Positions 10,806-20,289 of a stretch of 64,000 nt of DNA are shown one piece after another. Both the position numbers and the translations under genes were made by a program. Positions within the stretch are counted from its first letter, which is position 1. Each line of letters begins with the position of its first letter. The notes under the pieces are model-generated. The model was not told where the DNA came from. It saw only the letters and a list, made by a program, of their open reading frames with translations, and did no database searches. The stretch spans positions 52,250,001 to 52,314,000 of the forward strand of contig CM075346.1 of NCBI GenBank assembly GCA_037693485.1, read 5' to 3'. Origin of the DNA: Kitagawia praeruptora. Its lineage: Eukaryota > Streptophyta > Magnoliopsida > Apiales > Apiaceae.

Positions 10806-11741
10806 TCATGGTAACGATGCCCTGATAACGTCTCTGATCTGCACTACCATGGTGGTGACTACATCAACTATCTGAGCCCTCCATACTGGATCCCCTCTGT
10901 CTCCCAACATCGTCCTAATATCACCGAGTGCCCGCAGCTCGATACTAACTATGCTCAAAGTCAACCCATCTGGTATCACACCTCCTCCTCCTCTCGCCCT
11001 GTCTAACCTCTGTACAAGCGTATCTATAGTCCGACGGGACTCATCCAGCTGTCCCTGAAGGGCAAAGTACTCTGGCAAGAAAATAGCTTGCAACTGACCA
11101 GCTGGAAATATAGGTGCCTCCTGAGGTGGCATAGCATCTGGGGGAGGTACATCTACAAGTGGGGGTGCATCCACTGGTGGAGGTGGTGGAGGTGCAAATG
11201 GTGGGGATGGAGGAACTGGCTCCGTGTCCGCATCCTCGGAAGGGTCCTCCTCCAACTCATCCTCTGACATGATAAAGTGTCCCGGTGGAGTGAACTGCTC
11301 AACTGGGTCCTCAAAAGGGTCAGGGCTAGGTAGAGGAGATGGAACTGGTGATGGCACTGGGACAGGTGGGACAGGAGTAGGAGTCACGTGAATGTCCCTC
11401 CACTCAATCGGCTCCTCAGGTATAACAGATAACCTAGGCCTCTTACGCAAGGGCATCTCCTCCTCAGGAATATCCGACCGCACCCGAGAAGGTCCGGCCC
11501 CATCAGGTCCTACATATGGTCTACCAGAATATGGCACTATGGCCACAACATCCCTCTGCCTACGCTCCTCTGCCTCCTCAAGTCTCACTCTGATCTCGTG
11601 TCTCTCCATGGCCTCTGCGCGAACTCTCCTCCTCAGGTCAGCGATAGCATACTCTGGAACCTCTACACCTACCAGCAACAAGTCTCTAAGCTCCTGCTCA
11701 GGTAGTCCTAGCCACTGGGGGTCCTGACCTGGCTCACCCAT
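10806..11741 (-). CDS. Element D ORF upstream of gag, 311 aa, unknown function
   Basis: An intact frame starting about 180 bp inside the element from the PBS. The N-terminal ~70 residues are charged and predicted helical (RRRVRAEAMERHEIRVRLEEAEERR). The middle (about 75-215) is acidic and proline-rich with PVPSPVPSPLPSP runs and an RKRPR basic cluster. A coiled-coil-like segment (QGQLDESRRTIDTLVQRL) and a helical C-terminus follow. I do not recognise a family. The frame is open in an element whose LTRs are almost identical, and J carries an ORF of the same layout in the same place (62553-63248), so it is likely a real protein. Alternatives are a leftover of a fused gag N-terminus or a captured gene. 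Confidence 0.75.
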   Translation of the reverse strand: MGEPGQDPQWLGLPEQELRDLLLVGVEVPEYAIADLRRRVRAEAMERHEIRVRLEEAEERRQRDVVAIVPYSGRPYVGPDGAGPSRVRSDIPEEEMPLRKRPRLSVIPEEPIEWRDIHVTPTPVPPVPVPSPVPSPLPSPDPFEDPVEQFTPPGHFIMSEDELEEDPSEDADTEPVPPSPPFAPPPPPPVDAPPLVDVPPPDAMPPQEAPIFPAGQLQAIFLPEYFALQGQLDESRRTIDTLVQRLDRARGGGGVIPDGLTLSIVSIELRALGDIRTMLGDRGDPVWRAQIVDVVTTMVVQIRDVIRASLP

Positions 11742-11921
11742 CTCCGCTCCCTATAATAAAACATAAAATTCTATTAGTAACGGTCTATAAAATTATAAAC
11801 AATACTTAGAATAAATACTACCTGCGATATACCACCCCTGAACTTGATGGAAGTTCAAAATTTTATATTATAAATGATACTATATTATTATCACTCTTGT
11901 TCCTGAGCATTATGACTCTTA

Positions 11922-11933
11922 GCTCTGATACCA
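11922..11933 (-). other. Element D primer-binding site
   Basis: TGGTATCAGAGC on the minus strand, the plant retrotransposon site pairing with the 3' end of initiator-methionine tRNA. It lies 3 bases from the 5' LTR edge at 11937. Confidence 0.92.
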
Positions 11934-11936
11934 AAC

Positions 11937-14900
11937 TGTGACAGCCCCAAATCCGGGGTCATGAATCTGGGCCATCACGGACCAACTTCCATTCAAAATC
12001 AATATCTCTTGGTTTTTTTTTATACTTATGCAATTGACCCCACACTAATACACACACACACACACCAGTCATATGCTCAGAGAACAACATTCACCATAAT
12101 AAAAGTTTAGAGTTAAAAAGTTATTACAAACCCAGAATCATACTTAAGTACATTGTTGAGTGATGCTTCTACAAGAAGCATTTCAACAACCAAATTTATT
12201 ACAACCTTCCACACTTACACACTTAATATACATAAGACCACTAAACCCCTTGCGCTGGTCATCTACCTCGGGGATTGATGCTAACGAGCTCTCAGAAGGT
12301 CGCCTTTCCCTTACCCTCTTGCGGGGCGTTCTGCGTAGTATTGGCATGCCTAGCTGTATATAGATAAGTAGCAAGAGTGAGCTATAATAGCTCAGCAAGA
12401 TAATATTGTAAACTAGAATTTAAAATGTAACCAAATTATAAACTTTAAGGAAGAATAAAACTCTTATTTAATAATACATCATCCACTTACTATTATAAGA
12501 AAGAAATCTAGAATAATACAGTATCAGTTTCTCTTCTTAAATAATATAACAATCAATATAATCTTTCAGTGTAAGATTTCAGGATAATATGAATATTTAC
12601 TTAAATCTCTTACTATCATCTTCTCATTTCCTTCTTATGTAACAATTTTTATAAATTAATATAAAATCAGTTTCTCTTCATCTATAACAATAATTCCATC
12701 GTCTCATATCATTTTACCTTTTCAGTATACCATTCTGACTTTATCGTTTATTCTTTATTTCAATAATTGTGGGGGTTTCCACTGTTACCAAATACGTGAG
12801 GTACGATGATCAGTCGTCCTCCGTACCCGTCTATTTTTTACTACCGGTAGAAGGAATGAAGGCCACCTGCTAACATCATCCCTGGAGGAAGGCCACCTGC
12901 TAACATCCTCCTGGAGGAAGGTCACCTGCTAACATCCTCCCTTGGCATCTTCGTGCCGAATCATGAATGCTAGACTATGTCGCACACAGCCCTGACACAG
13001 CCTCTTATGCAAGTTTGTTGCTAATCCCCCTTTTTATAAGATCATTATTCACTTTATCAACACCATTTCACATTTCCATTCCCGTATATCACTTCCATTC
13101 TCGCACATTATTTCTATAAAATATATGTATATAACATACACTAAAAGAATGTTTATAATATAGCATTATAAACCATATAACCCTAGATAACAACTGATAC
13201 CATTCTCTTTCATATCTCTTTTACCCTAGAGCATATTTGCTCCATTCGTAATCATCTTTATATTCATATTTCAGAAAACATATCCATCTCTCTTTAACTT
13301 CCCACAATCAAGAGAATATATTCTTTGCAATATAACAACCAAAGCATTACATATACATAAATATATTCCATGATATCATTATTATTCCAAAGATAATTAA
13401 TTTTTAAAGTATGGATAGAAGGATCTTGCCTCGGTTCCTGTATCCTGCCAGTAAGGCTGGTCCCTCTTCCGGAGTTTCTATAAACACGAAAGGACCGTCA
13501 TTAGAATACCACATCTCTTACTTACTACACTCTTGTATAACATTACCCTTGACACTTTATATATATGTTTAACGTATTATTATTACCCCAAAGGTTCAAG
13601 GACTTAACCATTTACAAGCTCAATCGAAGTTTCAGTGGTTTTTCACCATCTCCCCTAACGACCACACTTAACTGTAAAAATCCCCATAAATTATAGATTT
13701 CGACTTTTACTACAAGGTCAACTGGTAATGTCTCTTTGACTACCCTACCATATTATCCCAAAGTTTCATAATTTTTAAAAATGTCTAAGTAGGTTGATCA
13801 TAGCCTCAAAGTTGATACAATTACGGTTTCTCGGTTTTCGAACACCTTTCACTAAAACTGACTTTTCTCCTAAACCGTTCTTCAGATTTTAACGCACCTT
13901 ATATCGAAACGATCTATGAACTAAGCTCTATCATTTCATGGTCAATTGGTAACCTAGGCAGTGAGGTACCGTATGAATACAGGGGTCACAAAACAGGGCA
14001 GTTTTCGTTCTAACGAAAATCGGACATTATAACGGCTATATTTTCATACTTTCCAAAAATCCAACCCTTCCAAATCAATCACCAAACACAATAATCATCA
14101 CCTACACCATGTGGTCTTCATTACCAGCCATGGTTACAATTCCAAACATTTCCATATACAACTTTAATCACTTATAAACACTTAAATCACCATAATCTTA
14201 ACATTTATACCACTTATCCACTAATCACATCAATATCCATCATAAATAAACAAGGACAAGTGGGATTATACCTTCTTGAAGCTTTTAAGTCACTTAAGAA
14301 GCCTTGGATACACCTTAAGTCACCTTGTATTAGCTTAAATCAACTAAGAGAACCATGAAAATCAAGTTAGTTTCTTGAAAACTACTATTCATCACTATTC
14401 ATCATCAACTTCAATGATTTTATTACCTATGCAAATGATGTTGGTTTGCCTTGAAACTTTGTGCTAGTCTTGATCTATCCTCCAAGATGCTCCATGATTT
14501 TTCTCTTGATTTTATCTTGAAGAGAGCTAGGGTTTTGATTTTTCTTTTCTCCTTTTTTTTTTCTTTTTGCCGAATGGTGTGATGAAGAAGGGGGAGAGTT
14601 CTTTTGCTTCTTTTTTTGATCTTATCTTACTAATCTCTTGTTAATCTAGTGTATGGTGGAAGCTTGGTAGATATTTTTGTGGTTAAAAGCTTGCAAAGTT
14701 ACTAATTTACCCCTTAAAACAAGTTAGTGGATGGTGATGTCATTAGGATGAGCTAATCTCCCAATTTCTTAATTTTCTAAGTAAAATGTCAACCACATTG
14801 GTAAATAATGTGGTATGTATCCTTGTTATATTACTAATCTTGGTTACTTGATCTCCATACTCGTCTAATTGTGGTTCGTTTCGAGTGTACCTCATTGTCT

Positions 14901-15258
14901 CAGTGGTTTTCGAAATCATTTACAAATCCAATTTCCTTTGGTATTCTCTTAACTTAATAATCCCCTGGTTAAATCTAAATTCACTAATCCCTCAATATAT
15001 AATTCTTATAATATTTCCATGCTCCTTAATATCCAATAGAAGCTCTTTAGAAGTCAAAATCCTCAAAATCCATGTTTTAGGAATTTCTGAAATCTAACGT
15101 CATTTCGAGTCACTTATTTTCATTGTACAACACTAATATGGTTTCTGTTTATTCATTTTCCATTTCCTTTATAGAGTACCTATATACCATTTCTCTAAAT
15201 CCTCGAAATTTACTATTCATGTGACCACTGTAGCATTACTGAAGTTAGGGTTATTACA
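11937..15258 (-). repeat. Element D, 5' LTR
   Basis: A 3322-bp partner of 5111-8431. Differences are mostly single substitutions. It ends in TTATTACA on the plus strand, next to the GTTAA duplication. Confidence 0.95.
12183..12347 (-). CDS. Small basic ORF in the D LTR, 5' LTR copy
   Basis: Same 54-codon frame as 5357-5521, unchanged. In this LTR it lies about 410 bp before the LTR 3' end, so if transcription starts near the TGAGC/GCTCA hairpin (12371-12396) it would be the first ORF of the genomic RNA. No known domain; function not assigned. Confidence 0.35.
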   Translation of the reverse strand: MPILRRTPRKRVRERRPSESSLASIPEVDDQRKGFSGLMYIKCVSVEGCNKFGC

Positions 15259-15263
15259 GTTAA

Positions 15264-15915
15264 TCTTAATGCTTTTAGATGCGTAGCTAACATCTAAATT
15301 GAATTGTTAATCTCTTGTGAAGTGAAAGTGGATCTTGAGATTTAGAACTTGCCATGCTAGCATAGGTTCATAATTGTTTATCAATATGATTTGTGGTGTG
15401 AGATGAAAATACTTATACTGCCCTGTGTGATCTTTATGGATAACTTGTTCTTCAACCGTTATGTTTTCAAATTCTATAGACATATAGGGTCTAAGCATAA
15501 TTGGTGTCTATTCATCTTCTATCTCTTTTGTGGATGTATGTTTAGTTTGGTATGCGTATGCTGACAGGTAGCGTATACTTGTTTCGTGTTATCCGATCAG
15601 ATATCAAAACCATTGCACATAGTGATTAAAGGCTGCAACTCTAAGTGAAGTAGATGATGAAACTAGGATTCCATGTTTTATTCTCATATTAGTAAATCGA
15701 CTTTAATCTCTTTAATTAGTTAATCTTTAGTTTGATAATTAATTTAGTAGTTAATAAAAATCCAATTTGTTATTTGTCTTAGCAGTGGATAAAAAACCAT
15801 ACATCGGTGCATAGGTACAATAATTAAATTGAACACCATTCTAGATCTCTGTGGGAACGAACTTGATTTAATCATATATTACTTGTGACAACGTGCGCTT
15901 GCGTAAATTTTGCAT
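15264..15915 (+). repeat. Element C, LTR1 second part
   Basis: Continues the LTR cut at 5110 and ends GCAT or GCATAACA before the PBS. The two parts sum to 1439 bp, exactly 85 bp less than LTR2 and LTR3. Confidence 0.9.
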
Positions 15916-15925
15916 AACAAGTTTT

Positions 15926-15943
15926 TGGCGCCGCTGCCGGGGA
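15926..15943 (+). other. Element C primer-binding site, first internal region
   Basis: TGGCGCCGCTGCCGGGGA, the Athila-type site usually assigned to tRNA-Asp. Copies occur at 21824-21841 and, in E, at 37925-37942 on the other strand. Confidence 0.88.
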
Positions 15944-16058
15944 TCATCGGTGTTTTTATTTTAGTTTATGTGTTTGTCATCAGTGGTCGTTAGCGTTCAC
16001 TGACTCGGATTCTTACTTAGTTTGTTTGTTTCGTGGTGTTTCAGGTACTTAAGTTTGT

Positions 16059-18740
16059 ATGCGAACACGCTTACAAGCTCGTTTGGAAGAACTGGCGGAA
16101 GACGATCTTGTAGAGAATTTAGAGAATAAGGAAGAGGAAGCTGAAACTACAGTAGCAATGGCAGATGCAGCAGCAGCTAAGGCTTTGAAGGAGTATTCTC
16201 AGCTGAAACTCAATGACATCCAGTCTAGCATTATTAGACCAGCTATTGCAGCGAACAATTTTGAGATTAAGTCTGGCACAATTCAGATGGTGCAGAATTC
16301 AGTTCAGTTTGGGGGTGCTTCTACGGAGGATGCCAACATGCATGTTCGGGACTTTATCGAAATCTGTGATACTTTCAAATGTAATGGTGTGACGGATGAT
16401 GCTATCAGGTTGAGGCTTTTCCCATTCTCTCTGAGGGATAAGGCTAAGAGCTGGCTACACTCTTTGCCACCTGGTTCCATTACTACATGGGAAGATCTTG
16501 CTCAGAAGTTCCTTACTAAATTCTTCCCTATGGCGAAAACTGCAGCATTAAGGAACCAGTTGACTCAATTCCAACAGCAATCTGGAGAGACCTTGTGTGA
16601 GACTTGGGAACGCTACAAGGAGATGCTACGCAAGTGTCCTCATCATGGCATGCCTGATTGGATGGTTATTAATGGGTTCTATAATGGGTTGGGAGCACAG
16701 TCTAGGCCTTTGCTAGACGCAGCATCAGGTGGAGCTCTGTGGGCAAAGAGCTATGATGAAGCTTATGAACTTATTGAGATGATGGCTGCTAATGAATATC
16801 AAAATCCAACCCAAAGGCTATCTCAAGGCAAGGTAGCAGGAATTTTGGAAGTAGATACAGCTTCAATGATTACAGCTCAGTTGAAAGTTCTTGCTATGAA
16901 GGTGGATGCTCTTGCAAATTATGGAGTACAGCAGGTGGCTAGTGTTTGTGAGCTATGTGCGGGCGCACATGAGACGAATCAGTGTGCTATCTCTTCTGAA
17001 TCAGCACAGTTCGTGAGTAATTTCCAGAGACCTGCTGCACTAGTTCCAACCACCTATCATCCTAATAATCGGAATCATCCTAACTTCAGCTGGAGCAATA
17101 ATCAAAATACTCAACAACCTTATCAGCAAGCAAGGCCATTCAATCAAGGCTACCAACAGCCTTATGCTCCAAGGACATCATATCAACCTCCTGGATTTCA
17201 GCAGCAACAACCCCAGGCTCATATGTGGCAATCTTCTAATGAAAAATCTGATGAGATGTGGATAGCGTTAAAGAACTTACAAGCTGGTCAGAAGCTCTTA
17301 GAAACTCAGATAGGACAGATTGCAAGTGCCTTAGGTAGTAGGCCACAAGGAACTCTTCCTAGTGATACGGAGGTTAATCCAGGCAGGAGGGACAACAAAG
17401 AACAGGTCAATGCAGTTACTTTGAGATCAGGAAAAGTCACGAGTGATCCTAAATCAGCAACTGAAGAAGATGAAGATGTTCAGAATCAGCAGGTTGAAAA
17501 ATCTGCAGTGCCAGAAATGGAGAAATCTGATTTAGTGGCTGATCAGCTTGAAGGAGAGAAGAGAAAGAAACTTGTTGAAAAGTTTACTCCGGAGCAATCT
17601 TCAATGAATAATCAGATCTATCCACCTCCGCCATATCCTGGACGTTTGCAGAAAAGTCAAGAGAAACAATTTCAGAAATTTATGGATGTCTTCAAGAAAT
17701 TGTCCATTAACATTCCTTTTGTTGAAGCATTGGAGCAAATGCCGAGATATGCAAAGTTCATGAAGGATATTTTATCACGGAAGAGAAGGTTGGAAGATTT
17801 TGAAACAGTGGCATTGATGGAAGAATGTAGTGCTGTTCTGCAGCAGAAGTTGCCTCCTAAACTGAAAGATCCGGGAAGTTTCACTATTCCATGCACTATT
17901 GGCAACCTTTCATTCAACAAGTGTTTATGTGATTTGGGAGCTAGCATTAATCTCATGCCCTTGTCTGTTTTCAAGCAACTTGGTCTACCAGAGCCGAAGC
18001 CGACTAACATCTCTTTGCAGTTGGCTGATCGATCTATCACATATCCTAGAGGCATAGTGGAGGACGTTTTGGTGAAGGTTGATAAGCTTATCTTCCCAGC
18101 TGATTTTGTGATCTTGGATTTCGAAGAAGATAAGAAGATTCCCATAATCTTGGGAAGACCGTTCTTGGCTACAGGAAAGACTTTGATTGATGTGCAAAAA
18201 GGAGAGCTTACAATGAGGGTGCAAGATCAGAGTGTCACCTTTAATGTGTTCAAGGCCATGAAATTTTCAACAGAGGATGAAGAGTGTTTTAGTGTGGATA
18301 TAGTTGATACGGGTCAGAGAAAGAAGTTGGATCAATTGTTGAGCGAAAAATCGAATATGCGCGTGCTAAAGCATCCTATCAGTGATTCCATTGACAGTTC
18401 TTCAATACGAGATCTCTCGAATGTCAAGCTTGGAAAACTTCCATCCCATTTGAAGTATGTCCTTCTGAATGATGAGTTGGTAATTTTTGAAGAGGGTCAT
18501 GATAATGTGTTAAGAAGGTGGAGCATGGATGATGAGGTAGAGGAGTATTCGTATCAATCAACTGTGAAGCATAAGCACCTTAGAGGTGTGAAGAAGAAAA
18601 AGAAAAAGTTAAATAGAAGAAGATGCAAAGTGAAGTTTGATTTAGAAAAGTTGTGGGAAGATAGCAAGAAGGTTGTCTACCAATGGGTGAATGGTCCTTC
18701 TGTTAAGGACAAGTCAAATGCGATCTTCGAGCCACCATGA
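16059..18740 (+). CDS. gag-pro: Element C gag-protease polyprotein, copy 1 (893 aa, intact)
   Basis: Athila-type gag. The capsid core (about residues 60-260) contains DNMHVRDFIE-like and LRDKAKSWLHSLPPGSI motifs. A single zinc knuckle of the Athila form, CELCAGAHETNQC, follows near residue 300, then a Gln/Pro/Tyr-rich linker. Near 620-780 is an aspartic protease with CDLGASINLMP (DLGA in place of the usual DSGA, normal for Athila) and IILGRPFLATG. After the protease comes a basic Lys-rich tail, then the stop. Full Athila elements continue into reverse transcriptase and integrase, which are absent. The ATG at 16059 is the first after the PBS. Confidence 0.93.
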   Translation: MRTRLQARLEELAEDDLVENLENKEEEAETTVAMADAAAAKALKEYSQLKLNDIQSSIIRPAIAANNFEIKSGTIQMVQNSVQFGGASTEDANMHVRDFIEICDTFKCNGVTDDAIRLRLFPFSLRDKAKSWLHSLPPGSITTWEDLAQKFLTKFFPMAKTAALRNQLTQFQQQSGETLCETWERYKEMLRKCPHHGMPDWMVINGFYNGLGAQSRPLLDAASGGALWAKSYDEAYELIEMMAANEYQNPTQRLSQGKVAGILEVDTASMITAQLKVLAMKVDALANYGVQQVASVCELCAGAHETNQCAISSESAQFVSNFQRPAALVPTTYHPNNRNHPNFSWSNNQNTQQPYQQARPFNQGYQQPYAPRTSYQPPGFQQQQPQAHMWQSSNEKSDEMWIALKNLQAGQKLLETQIGQIASALGSRPQGTLPSDTEVNPGRRDNKEQVNAVTLRSGKVTSDPKSATEEDEDVQNQQVEKSAVPEMEKSDLVADQLEGEKRKKLVEKFTPEQSSMNNQIYPPPPYPGRLQKSQEKQFQKFMDVFKKLSINIPFVEALEQMPRYAKFMKDILSRKRRLEDFETVALMEECSAVLQQKLPPKLKDPGSFTIPCTIGNLSFNKCLCDLGASINLMPLSVFKQLGLPEPKPTNISLQLADRSITYPRGIVEDVLVKVDKLIFPADFVILDFEEDKKIPIILGRPFLATGKTLIDVQKGELTMRVQDQSVTFNVFKAMKFSTEDEECFSVDIVDTGQRKKLDQLLSEKSNMRVLKHPISDSIDSSSIRDLSNVKLGKLPSHLKYVLLNDELVIFEEGHDNVLRRWSMDDEVEEYSYQSTVKHKHLRGVKKKKKKLNRRRCKVKFDLEKLWEDSKKVVYQWVNGPSVKDKSNAIFEPP

Positions 18741-18787
18741 TTTGAATCATATTTGTCCGGCTAAATGACGTTAACGACAGCGCTTCG

Positions 18788-18801
18788 TGGGAGGCAACCC
18801 A
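18788..18801 (+). other. Small hairpin 48 bp after the gag-protease stop
   Basis: TGGGAGGCAACCCA: stem TGGG/CCCA, loop AGGCAA. It is also present at 24686-24699 and, with a longer stem, in E at 34937-34954. Confidence 0.6.
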
Positions 18802-18853
18802 TGTGTTTCGGTGTTTTCAGGTATGTTTTCTACTATCCCTTGTATTTACTTCC

Positions 18854-18900
18854 ATTCAATGCGGACATTGAATATTTTAAGTTTGGGGGTGGTTTGGGGG
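18854..18900 (+). other. Conserved hairpin followed by internal polypurine-like tract
   Basis: ATTCAATG-CGGA-CATTGAAT is a perfect 8-bp stem. It is followed at once by TTTTAAGTTTGGGGGTGG, which closely resembles the true PPT at 20276. Copy 2 is at about 24752-24798. Element E, otherwise diverged in its non-coding DNA, keeps the same block at about 33832-33881 on the minus strand. A central PPT is one possible role. Confidence 0.65.
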
Positions 18901-19490
18901 ATAAGTAGTATATATATGTGTTAGTAGTATTTGTGAGTTATTGTGTTCATATAGATATCATGTTTTGCATATTAGTAGTAATTCATGCATATATGTTCGT
19001 ATTATTTACGTTTGTTTCATTTAGGACATTCTGTTATTTTATTTTTATTTTACCATGTGAGTCATTTTAGTTGCATTTTCATGGCATGCATTTTTCATGA
19101 TCCCGTAGGACGAGCTGATTCTGATTGATAGGTGGATGTTGATTTGGGTGTGATGATGATGAGTAGAGGGCTGATTTATAGTTCCTAGGAATTGACTTGC
19201 ATGTTACGGGAACAAAACTTATTACACAGTCTCATTGGGGTGCTTTTGGGCTAGGTTAGGGTCATGCCTGTTGGATGTTTTGAGATTTAATCACTTGTTT
19301 ATTCTTAGAATTTTCGTTATTCCCTTTATAGCGTAGGAACACTAAAATCTAAGTTTGGGGGAAAACAGGGATTTCATGCTAGTGGTAATAATTGTCAATA
19401 AAGGCTAGGCGTCAAATGGCTAGTAGCCGGCTCATAGTTATATGAGTAGTCTAGGGTTGGAAATGAGAAAGGCTCATTCCAGATTGCAAT

Positions 19491-19543
19491 AAAAAAAAAG
19501 GAAAAAAAAAGGAAAAAAAAAATCAGAAAAAGAAAAAAAAAAG
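19491..19543 (+). repeat. A/G-rich tract in element C internal region
   Basis: Runs of A broken by GG and AG. Equivalent tracts occur at 25389-25444 and, as T/C, at 32909-32958 in E. Confidence 0.8.
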
Positions 19544-20275
19544 AGTCAATTTTTGTTTGTTAAATGCAAAATTAACCAGAGTGAGCTCTTTAATACTCGA
19601 GTAATTAAGTCTGAGGGGACTTAGTCCTAGTAACCTAAAGCTCTTGTGGTTTGGGATTGCTGACCTAACACTTGCTACATGGGTATTATTGTATAAGCCT
19701 TTTGGGGTCTCATTCATTGCACGGTTAAATAAGCATGCGTATTGTATATGTAGTGTCGTCGTATAGTAATAAAGCATGAATTTCTGTCTACCTTGGATAA
19801 GGGTGGAGGTGTTCCTAGGTTATGAAGTGTCTACAGTCTATTCTAGTTATAAACCGGTGATTGTCTTGACGGAAAGCATGTATGGGTTTTGACCTAGTTT
19901 TGGGAGTATTTCTGATGAGCATTGCACACACGCACGTTTCTGTTCATGTATTTGTTAGTATACGGGGACTTAGTCGAGCTCTGCTTGGATTTGTTGCATT
20001 CTTTGAGATATTTGCTTTTTAGTTGGTTTTGGTGAGTTTGAAGGGGATCGTTGCATTTTTCATATTAGTTGCATTCATGCATTACATTGCATTAGGTTGA
20101 ATGGATTTTGTGGGTACATTCGCTATAGGCCCTCACGAGACCTTACTCGTCCACTAGGGCTGCCTAGGGGTTTAAAGGGCTTGTTGCATATGCCAAATGC
20201 AACCGTGATCACCTACGGAAGTGGTACTAGTTAGTTAGTTAGTTGTAATTGTTTATGCTTGAGGACAAGCATCGG

Positions 20276-20289
20276 TTTAAGTTTGGGGG
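20276..20289 (+). other. Element C polypurine tract, first unit
   Basis: TTTAAGTTTGGGGG directly before LTR2: the plus-strand priming site. The second unit has it at 26177-26190. Confidence 0.85.

Larger units (their letters stand above)
5111..15258 (-). mobile_element. Element D: gag-only Ty3/gypsy retrotransposon (TR-GAG type), young
   Basis: About 10.1 kb with two 3.3-kb LTRs, a PBS matching the initiator-methionine tRNA site, an intact gag ORF, an intact ORF of unknown function upstream of gag, and a PPT. Protease, reverse transcriptase and integrase are missing; only a short RNase H relic remains near 8625-8668. Comparing the two LTRs by eye shows roughly 16 differences over 3.32 kb, so the insertion is recent. 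It fits the class called terminal-repeat retrotransposons with a GAG domain, which depend on enzymes from autonomous relatives. Confidence 0.92.
18741..20275 (+). other. Element C internal non-coding region, copy 1
   Basis: About 1.5 kb where pol would be expected. It holds a TGGG-AGGCAA-CCCA hairpin (18788-18801), a hairpin plus PPT-like block (18854-18900), another AAGTTTGGGGG tract (19351-19364) and an A/G tract (19491-19543). A TTGAGGACAAG motif lies just before the PPT. No open frame of interest. Confidence 0.8.

Noticed and set aside
17672..18145. 157-codon frame antisense to gag-protease, repeated at 23570-24043
   Set aside because: Shadow of the strongly supported sense frame; it also starts beside the protease codons and has no motif.
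19523..19777. 84-codon minus-strand frame, repeated at 25422-25676
   Set aside because: Non-coding internal region of C read backwards through the A/G tract.
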